A DNA stretch of 64,000 bases, taken from Puffinus mauretanicus (taxonomy: Eukaryota > Chordata > Aves > Procellariiformes > Procellariidae). The number at the start of each line of letters is the position of its first letter. The stretch's first letter is position 1. The notes below the pieces were generated by a model. It had not been told where the DNA came from, searched no databases, and saw only the letters and a program-made list of their open reading frames with translations. The translations under genes and the position numbers were made by a program. Shown piece after piece: positions 11,941 through 64,000 of this stretch. The stretch covers positions 620,001 to 684,000 of the forward strand of contig JAJKFH010002485.1 of NCBI GenBank assembly GCA_023333565.1, in the 5' to 3' direction.

Positions 11941-14866
11941 GTAAATATGCATTGTAGACAACTACTAGATACCAATATGCTGGATATACATTGTATATAA
12001 AGGAAGCAAGCTTTGGGTCTGAAGAGTTAGGTGGCACTAGGAATTGCATGCTCGGTGATTGCGTTGTCTCCTTGCTCACCATCCTTCCTGAATAAAGGAA
12101 GCCCAACTGGTGTCATTGCAGTTGAGTTTATAGCAGGATTTCCCTAGTTTCTGGCTGGTGGAGGGTTAAACCCTAAAGATACAGCCAACATTTCTGGAAC
12201 GTGCCGCTGGTTTAGATCTGGTTGTCTGGAACAAATATTCTTGGGTTTTTCCCTTTGTGTAAGGTTGCAAATTACTTAGAATAGGGTAACAGAAATATTA
12301 AGCATGAGGAGCCCAACAAGGACTTCCTGGAATGAATCAAAGGAGATGGAGATCCTCCTGGACTCCCAAAAGAAATTACTGGGGGAGATTGGGAAGATGT
12401 AAAGAGCAAGATGTAGGACTGAGCGTTAATTAAGAACAGTGAGAAAGAAAACAGGAAAGTTCTGCTGCAGGGGTTCTTAAGTATTAGAAGAATAAGTATT
12501 TTATTTAAGTATTTTAAGTATTAGAGCAATATGGAAGAAACACAAGAATATGATCACATGACTAAAACAAGTTTTGAGAGAAAAAAATGGGAAATTGAAA
12601 ACAGAATGTGACAGGATTGCAGGAGGCATGCTGCAATCAGCAGCAGACAGGGTAAGAACAGGCAAGACTGCTGAAGCATAGCTACCTCTTAGTCAGATTT
12701 TAAAAAGGAAGAAAGGGCTTGAAGAAAAGGTAGGAGAGCAGAAGCAAGAAAGGTTACAGCTGGTGGGAAAGTAAGGGAGGCAGCTGTCAGTAGTAATACT
12801 GCCCTTAAAGCAAAGTAGCTGGGAAGGCTTTCTGTGATCATCATTGCATGAGGACTGAAAGTAATACCAGTAAACGGTAGTTCCCTGGGGATGATGTCCA
12901 AGCTCATAAATCTGAGGAAATTCAGGAAAGGAAAGCACAATAATGGTGTTAATGCAAAAATCATTAAGAATAAATCAGTAGCATTCACAGATAAGTTTGG
13001 ACAAGATGTAAAGAATGTGAAGTCAAAGACACTTTTTCTTAAACCTTTTTAAAAATTTGTGGGGTTTAATTAAGATGGGAAGACTGAAATGTCTGAGCTG
13101 AAATACTTACAGTATAAAAACTGCTGCTCTGAATGTAAAAATAAGCCCCAGAGAAAAAAAAATCTACAATTAATACGGCAAATATCCATAAAGCTTGTAG
13201 CAATGTTTCCATGGAAAAGTTCTTTTTAAGCAATTCTATTGTTTTTTCCAGGTTCAATAACAATGGAATTTAAAACAATTGGTTTTGAGATTTTTTTTAA
13301 AAATTAGTAAGAATGTTTAGTGAGCTATGAATTCAGCTGCGTCAGGAGTTTCAGTCAGAAATAAGCAGAGTAACTGGACAAGTCACATAAAACCTATAAT
13401 TACTTATCTAGGAAGATCTATTATGCCCTTGGTTGTCAAAACAGATCAGTGGAATAATTAATACATTTGAAGAGTTTATTTTTAAAAAGCAAAATCGTAT
13501 TTTTTCACAAAAAAAACCCCAAAATATTAACTAAACCTTTCAAAAAGCACTAAGAGAAGATGACTAAACACAACAATACGTAATTGTCCATAAGAACTTA
13601 CATTATAGTGAATGTAATAGCTGAAATTAAGAGTGTATCTGTTGCTCACTGAAATATCCATTTGAATTGCAGGCAATATTTAGTTTACCTAAAATACATG
13701 AGCTTATTGAAGAAATCGGTCTACGGACAAGGAAAACTTAAAGCGGTACGTTAAGATGAACTATTTTACACATCTATCATTATTAGAAGTTATTTTTATT
13801 TTATAGTGATGACATACACATTGCAGAATAAAATAGAGGTATTAAATTTTGCAGAGGCTTTAAAATTTTCCTCATCCAAAGTTTTCTTTTTCATTTTTTT
13901 TTGTTAGATCTGTACTTCCAGTCAAAACAAAGCAAAATTATAAAAATGAAATGGGGTGTGGAGAAGTATCAGCTGATAGAGACTGCATTTTGAATAAACC
14001 TGAAGTTCAAATAGCCTCCTAAATTCATACTTTCAGCGGAAAAGAAAGTACCAATAATGTGTTTCAAAATAATGTTCCTAGTTTTAGTAACAGCCAACGC
14101 TTAGGTATTCTAAAGAAAAAGGAAAAAAAATTGTCAGAGGAACATGGTGTACAAATACATTGCAGATAGATAGGAAGTTTGTTCAAGGAGAAGAAGATTC
14201 AGCCAAGTTATAAAACATACCCACTGGAGATAGCTTTGGACCTATGGGTCGTTGTTCACCGTTGCTTTAACTCAGCGTAAAATAGCATTGCCCTGCAAAG
14301 AAACAGCCCCCCTCAACTGCCACCTCGGCTGCTCTTTCTCTCCTTTGTCAGCACATGGGCACCTGTATTTCTGAAATATTATTCTTCATCCCATTGTTCG
14401 ACCAGTGCCAAGGATTTTTTTTTTTATTAATATGTTTGTGTTGAAAGTGCTGTTATTTGAGGCAGTTGCATAGCACAGGCAAAACATGAAATGGGCTGAG
14501 CCCCCGCTTTCCCAGCTGCAGGTCTGCGCCGAAGGGTGGGTGTTGAGGTCCTCGGTGCTTCAGCGGGGACCCTGTTTCACAGAGTAGGCTTTGGGTCAAG
14601 AGTGAAGCTGGGTGCATAGTACAGAGGCAGGGCATATCAGGAATTCAGATGAGAGGAAGAACAGTGGGTACGGAGTCCTAAAAATAAAATAGATTAAAAA
14701 CACAGACTTGATGAGTGAGATAGAAACTGTCAGCTATTTCAGGGATCTTCTATCAGGCTGATGAATGCTGTGTAATTCTCATACTGACATGCCAATAAAA
14801 AAAGGCGGCATTCAGTGGATGCTACTTGGGCAAGACCTAACCTGTGCCGGTTTGCGGATCTCTGTA

Positions 14867-14937
14867 GTACATGTATGTGCATATGTACATATATATGTCT
14901 ACATATATATACATATACGCATACACACACATACAAA
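14867..14937. repeat. TA/CA-rich simple repeat
   Basis: Alternating purine-pyrimidine tract of atgtatgt, acatatatat and acacacac blocks. It is an impure microsatellite. Confidence 0.85.
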
Positions 14938-17424
14938 ATACCTTGTTCAAAAGGTCATATGCAAGCCAGGATAGCTTAAAGGTAGTAAGGATGTGCATGC
15001 CAAAGGCATTGATTGGTATATTTGCTGCTATAGGTAGGTATTGTTGATATATAAATGTTCTCTTTAGCTAAATAGCAAGCATGAACTGCAGGCAGTAGAA
15101 GAGATATCGTATGTAAAGGAAGCCATGGCGAGCAAGCTTAGCTGTCAAAAACTATTGGCATAAAACTGCAGTTCTGTGCACGGAATATGGTATGACGTGA
15201 CGTGTTACTGAAGGGACTGTTTGAGGTCTGTTATATTGGAAACCTGACTGATTTTTCATACATTCTTGTGCAGAAACAGTGAGTTGAAATACTGAGCTAC
15301 AAATAATTTTTGAAAGTTTGTTCAAAATTATGGCATATTCAGAAACACATAAATGAAGTAATTTCATCACAAAGTTATAGCAGCTGGCTATAGTAGACAA
15401 AGTGGAGACCTGCTATATATGCCATGACTAAAATTCTCAACCAAGAACTCAAGGGGATGTTACGCGGTGGAATTAATCTTAGTCATGCTGTACTGTAGGC
15501 ACTTACCACCACTTTTTAAATTCATTTTTCAAGGTTATTTCTTTTTCTATGCCTGAAAGGACCAAAGTTAACATACGAGTCTAATGATACTGCAGAAACA
15601 CCTGCTTTTCTCTGACGGTATTTCTAATATATGTGTCTATGTTTTTCTTTAAGACGGAGATGAGAGTCTTCACAAAAAACACATGCTAAAACTTTCAGTT
15701 TTCTTTTTCTCAGAAGTATGACTTCTTTGTGATTCACATCAGTAAGGTTTTACAGTAGAAAATAAGTCTTTTACTCCTTGAACTGCCATGAAAATAATGC
15801 CATCATATTTGGGGTTTTGAGATGCCATCATCCCCAGACTTTCATAATGAAGATTATGACTGAGTCAGCTATCTCTAGTTTTCTGGACTTCTTTGGATCA
15901 GATTGCTTGACTACTTGCATTTTTCTCGTTCTGAGATGCTTTTGATTATGATGGTAATTTTATAGTCTTTCATATTACGTGATTCTGAATTATATATGAG
16001 GTAGAAATTTGTTCTTGTGTCACGGTATGAGAATATGTCCAAATGCATTACATCCTATTACTACTGTAAGAGCAACAGAATTTTTTGTCATGTTACCTGG
16101 CCAATTTGTAGTTCTACAGCACTGCACATTTGCCATATTATACTTACTTTACTAGCTCCACAGGTACATTACATGCCCTAATGGTTTCCTAGGCGTTGTT
16201 TTGCAAATGATGAGTTCTGTCTTGCAGAACGATGGCTCTGAGTTGATCTCCTTTATGCTGCCTTGTATTATGAGTAGCTTTTATTAAAGCTTACATTGGC
16301 CCATTTATCTCCCTGCTGGTGTTTGATATCATTTGCAGTGGAGACTTCTGTTAGAAAAGTTTCACAAATGTTGGCCTCACGTTTGCTCTTGCCTTATCAG
16401 TTCTGCCTTTTTTGGTGTGCCTGTTCTGTTCCTTGCACTTTTCTCATCTCCTTTAGTCTAAAGTCATATTTTCATTCATCAGGTTTTTCTGTCACTTTAC
16501 ATGATTTTAACCTCAGAGCAATCCCACAGTGACCTATACAAATTAGTACATTGGTAACATGAAGGAATTTCTTGTCAAAAGCAACGTATTTTTCACTGAC
16601 TGGACAAACCAGATGCAGTTTGGACAAACCTTCCGAGCGACTAATGCACCATCTGCACTTGAGAATCTTGGTTTTGTTTTCTCCTGTATTCTCTTCTAAC
16701 CTAAGCTTTCTCCATCCTCTTCCCTAATGAGCAGTTTGAAAGGCTTAGGTTGTTCTTTCACTGGTGAAGAAATCAAGTCTTATATTTCCCAGAGAGCTTG
16801 GTACTCCATCACCCTAAGAATACTCTATAGCACTTCATTCATTTCAGAAGTGATCTGATTATTTTTCTCTTGCCTCATGATATTTTGATTCTCTATCAGT
16901 GACAGAAATCACTGAGTGATCATATGTGTATAAGTGCCTAGGATGCTGACTGAAGATAGTAATGGCCATCAGATGACAGCAGCAGAATTTAGCACAAATA
17001 ATTTCCTCTCTCGTTTTGTAAACCCCAGCAAATATTTCCTACTGCTTACTTATGAGTTTCTTTGAATAAGAGTTGCATCTTTTGCTGTTAGGTTCCTAAT
17101 TACATTCATGATATCTTTGTCTGGAGTTTCAAACCATTAGTAGAATTTGATAGCATAATCATCAGCTACATAACATAAATTTGTACGATCAACGTGTTCA
17201 GTAGCTTATCTCAGAGATAAACTGGAGTGATCCTGTCACTGATGTGACTATATCTGAGCATGCACTTTGATATGGTAAGTATGACCCAGTTTTCTTCAAT
17301 CATGAATAATGTATTGCATTAATCACTCTTGCCATTCCCTTCTTCCAAGCTCTGAAATTTTACACAGAGTGAATTGCACTGTCCAACTTTATTGATAATG
17401 GCAAGCTTGTCATACTATCATAAT

Positions 17425-17545
17425 GTAAGAATGGTTGTACTGGCTAGACCAAAAGTCTACCTAGCCATGCATCTTGCCTCTGATGATGACCACTATAAGC
17501 AGCTTTATGCTTAAGGAAATTATTTAACATAAGCGCATATGTTAC
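17425..17545 (-). repeat. 3' end of an old CR1/L3-type LINE
   Basis: The plus strand reads taagaatggttgtactggct followed by agaccaaaagtctacctagc. This resembles the reverse complement of the 3' terminus of a widespread amniote CR1/L3 family, whose typical wording is 'taagaacggccatactgggt'. The same signature recurs at 57835. Only the tail is clear; the rest of the copy is missing or too diverged. Confidence 0.6.
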
Positions 17546-18991
17546 ATATTTAAATATTTTACATATTTTACACGAGTTAACACATGGTATCTATAATGGA
17601 GGAAGCATCACTGAATATTTACCTTATCTAGAATTTGTCTTATTCCTTCTGTAATGTTAAATTTGCAAAGGTGTAAGTAATTTTTTTTTTTCTTTGCTGT
17701 GAATGGTACTTTCCCAGAGGACTGGTTTAAATGGCCATAAACACAGCCAGGACTCTTGTTTGCTGGGGTCTTTCTCCAAGTGTACCTTGTTTGGCCCTTT
17801 CCATGACAGTCTGGCAATCTGGATTTGCAAGTGGATCAGAGGCAGAAAGCCACATAACTTGGAAGATATGGATGCCACTGCCTAAAACCAGGGATGGCTT
17901 CATTTTAGTGGCATTTGGTGGTTTTACTACACTCCCCATAACCTCTCCTAGTCCTCTCGTCCACAAACCCTACACCACTTCAGTGCGTGCCATGTTCTGC
18001 CACTGAAGTCACCGATTTTAATAGATAACAACCTGCCCGAACTTACAGGGACATGACACAATATTCTTAAGTGACTGGTCAACTACAGTTCAAGAGCTAT
18101 TTCATCAGTGCTTTATTTTTTTCCCCTCACTTTAGCTGTTGTGAATCAACATAACCTGGGAAAGATTTTAGGTTACCTGGGAGGCTGAAGCTAAAGAGAA
18201 GATACTTAGAAATGCCGCAAGAAATCCAAATTTTACGCTCAAACTGAAAGATGGTATCAGGGGTGGGAAATACATGTTTGTTGGGGAATGACTCAACTGT
18301 GAATCCTGTACGTCGGTGAAGGAAGAGACAGTTTGGAGCTGAAGGAAAAACAAAGTAGAGAGGTGCAAGTTAAGGCTGAAGGATCACGTAAGGGGAGTGG
18401 GGCTGACAGAGAGGGACCGCGCCAGGCTGTAGAAGTCACGTTGTGAAGCACGAAAAAGGGATTGTTGTGTTGGGTGAAAGCGAATAAGCCCCACAGCGAA
18501 GGCTTGCTGCGATGACCCGGGGCAGAAAAACATGTAATGCAGAGACGCTCCTTTGTACGGGAGTCAGCAATGGTAGCAGGAACATGGTGCGGAAAACGGC
18601 TGCAGCCCAGACGCGAGTGGATGGCAGAAAGCACCCGGGGAAGGGGGTAGGAGCCGCGGTGACCCAGGCGCTGGCAGGGGCGAGGAGGGATGACCCCGCC
18701 GGGCCCACCCGCGGGGGCAGGGGAGGGCGGCCCGGCGGGGAGAGGCGCCGAGGCCCCCGGCCCAGGCGGGGAGGCCCCTTGTTGCCGGCTCCGAGGAGCG
18801 CAGCGTGGGGCCCACCCCGGCTTCCCCTCCCCGCCGTGCGAGAGCTGCCGGGGCGCTGCGGCCGCCCTCGGCCGGCCTCCTCCCGCCAGCGGAGTCCCCT
18901 CCTCCCCGCTGCCTTCCCGGCGGCCGCCGAGCCGCCGGCGGCGGGGGCGGTCGCAGGCGGCCGAGCTGCTCGGGACTCGCCGGCGCTGCCC

Positions 18992-62729
<43,738 letters not shown>

Positions 62730-62892
62730 CTACTGGAAAAAAAGATTTTTTTTTTCTTATGATGAAGTTTGTTATCTGGCTGAGTAAATCCAAGTGTACA
62801 ATGAAAATTTGAAAAGTTAGTCCTAACTACACCAGTATAGGACTTTCTGCAGTAATGTGTTTAAAATTTGAATCCCACAAAGAATCGAAAAT

Positions 62893-62898
62893 AATAAA
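62893..62898 (+). promoter_or_regulatory. ANKS6: poly(A) signal AATAAA, proximal
   Basis: AATAAA lies about 165 bases after the stop codon, followed within 40 bases by a GT-rich stretch (gagtgttgaattgttc). Confidence 0.5.
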
Positions 62899-63433
62899 AG
62901 ATTGCTTTTATAGTTCAACCTGAGTGTTGAATTGTTCAAGGCGTCAGTGGTCTGGATTTGAGAAGAACGAAGTCAGAAGAGCAGGAAGAATGAATGACCA
63001 TATAAGAAGATTGATGTTTTCATTCTACTCTTGTCCATACATGAAGAACTCATAGGAGGCCTACATGGGCACAGTCAAGAACAACAAAAGCATGGAAAAA
63101 GGCATGAAAACTACCACAAATTATGAGAGCTTCTATGTGGAGAAATATATAAACTGAATATGCCTCTATTGACTGGATACAGATAAAGGAGTCCAAATTG
63201 AAAATGTAATGGTTTCATGAGAAGGAATATAAAGGAAAAGTAATGCTGCATTCTTCATTAACCAAAATACATTTTATCTATTCAATATTAAGAGGTTAGA
63301 ACAGCAGTAAAAGTAGATATGAAACACATATTTGTAAAAATAGCACTTTATTTAAGGAAATGCATAATCTGTCACCAATATTTAAACAGAAATAGTATTA
63401 AAATATTTTATATTGCTGATCAGTTGTTTTGAG

Positions 63434-63439
63434 AATAAA
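63434..63439 (+). promoter_or_regulatory. ANKS6: poly(A) signal AATAAA, distal
   Basis: AATAAA is followed 20-30 bases later by ggcttgggttttttg, a good downstream GU/U element. It looks stronger than the proximal site. Confidence 0.55.
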
Positions 63440-64000
63440 ACCATTTAACTGATACTGGCTTGGGTTTTTTGAAGAGTAACACTAGCAGATCCTTAAAATA
63501 TATTTTTGTAACTTGATTTTTCTAATAATTTTGAAAGGACTACTTACAGTAATTATGAGTGAAAATAATTTTCTGCTTAGTAAATACAAATTTTTGTTGA
63601 GCAATTAAAATACAAGTCATCAGAAGCCTTTGACGCTGTATTATCTTTCTGAAGACTCACAAATACGTAACTTTACCACTGGCTGAATTCAGCATGAGTC
63701 CAGGAGTACTAATGCAGGTCAAGTCAAGATGATCTTGGAGCTCCAATGCAGAGGAGTGATCTCAAGTAATTACTTCTATACAGAACTAAAGATTTTACAT
63801 TTCTCCACCCTCCTCACTGTACTGGTTTTAGTGCAGTTTAGCAAAAATAGGGATAGAAGTGGGTGTAGTGATAGACAGAGGTAGCAGAACCAGTGAAGGC
63901 GGTGATGCCCCTGCTGTCCCTCAGGTGGCTCTGAGTGTGTCAGCTGGTTCTGTGAGGGCTTCGTTGGTTCGGCCATCTGAGGTACCGCCCCAAGCTGCTG
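63440..64000. other. downstream flank with one unexplained minus-strand frame
   Basis: The flank is AT-rich up to 63776. The final 200 bases are less AT-rich and contain a 66-codon minus-strand frame (63776-63976) starting MAEPTKPSQNQLTHSEPPEG with a good Kozak context (cag before ATG, G after). I do not recognise it. It may be the start of a mobile element or a chance frame. In human the next gene in this direction is GABBR2, which should be on the plus strand, so this frame is not its expected first exon. Confidence 0.3.

Larger units (their letters stand above)
10561..18589. other. intergenic DNA between GALNT12 and ANKS6
   Basis: About 8 kb separates the two divergent genes. Most is AT-rich with short chance frames only. 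Recognisable contents are a (TG)8 run, a small hairpin near 11919, a TA/CA-rich simple repeat near 14867, and a CR1/L3 3' tail at about 17425-17545. From 15500 to 17400 the DNA looks like very old unclassified repeat or unique sequence; I could not assign it. I see no RNA gene or conserved exon. Confidence 0.7.
62730..63439 (+). other. ANKS6: ANKS6 3' UTR (predicted extent)
   Basis: AT-rich DNA without coding signal follows the stop codon. It contains two canonical AATAAA signals. The true end could lie further downstream, since the mammalian gene has a long 3' UTR. Confidence 0.55.

Overview
The window is vertebrate nuclear DNA, most likely from a bird, though another sauropsid cannot be excluded. 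Reasons: spliced genes with GT-AG introns, CpG-island promoters, several old copies of the CR1/L3 type of LINE, no mammalian SINEs that I can recognise, and compact introns in a gene that spans about 44 kb. There are no bacterial, viral or CRISPR features.

Two protein-coding genes lie head to head. On the minus strand is the first coding exon of GALNT12 (9632-10011), a Golgi mucin-type O-glycosylation enzyme. The rest of that gene lies beyond the left edge, so positions 1-9631 are its first intron. On the plus strand is what looks like a complete ANKS6 gene (ankyrin repeats plus a SAM domain; a ciliary protein linked to nephronophthisis and polycystic kidney disease). I could place 16 coding exons between 18992 and 62729. 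Every junction is GT-AG, every phase is consistent, and the exons together encode 892 residues. A divergent ANKS6-GALNT12 pair is also the human arrangement on 9q22.

By region: 1-9631 is GALNT12 intron 1, with an old CR1 and two small GC-rich patches. 9530-10560 is the GALNT12 CpG island. 10560-18590 is AT-rich intergenic DNA with simple repeats and a CR1 tail. 18590-19640 is the ANKS6 CpG island with exon 1. 19342-62679 holds the ANKS6 introns and exons 2-16, with CR1/L3 fragments in introns 3, 6 and 15 and a possible LTR-like stretch in intron 4. 62730 to about 63440 is the ANKS6 3' UTR with two poly(A) signals. The last 560 bases hold one short unexplained reading frame.

The two genes do not form a pathway; they are neighbours by synteny. 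The most interesting observations are a frame-preserving 75-codon candidate cassette exon just before the SAM domain (51513-51737), a perfect 45-bp inverted repeat with a 3-nt loop just inside ANKS6 intron 1 (19433-19525), and competing splice acceptors at exons 2 and 7. I found no new multi-gene system.
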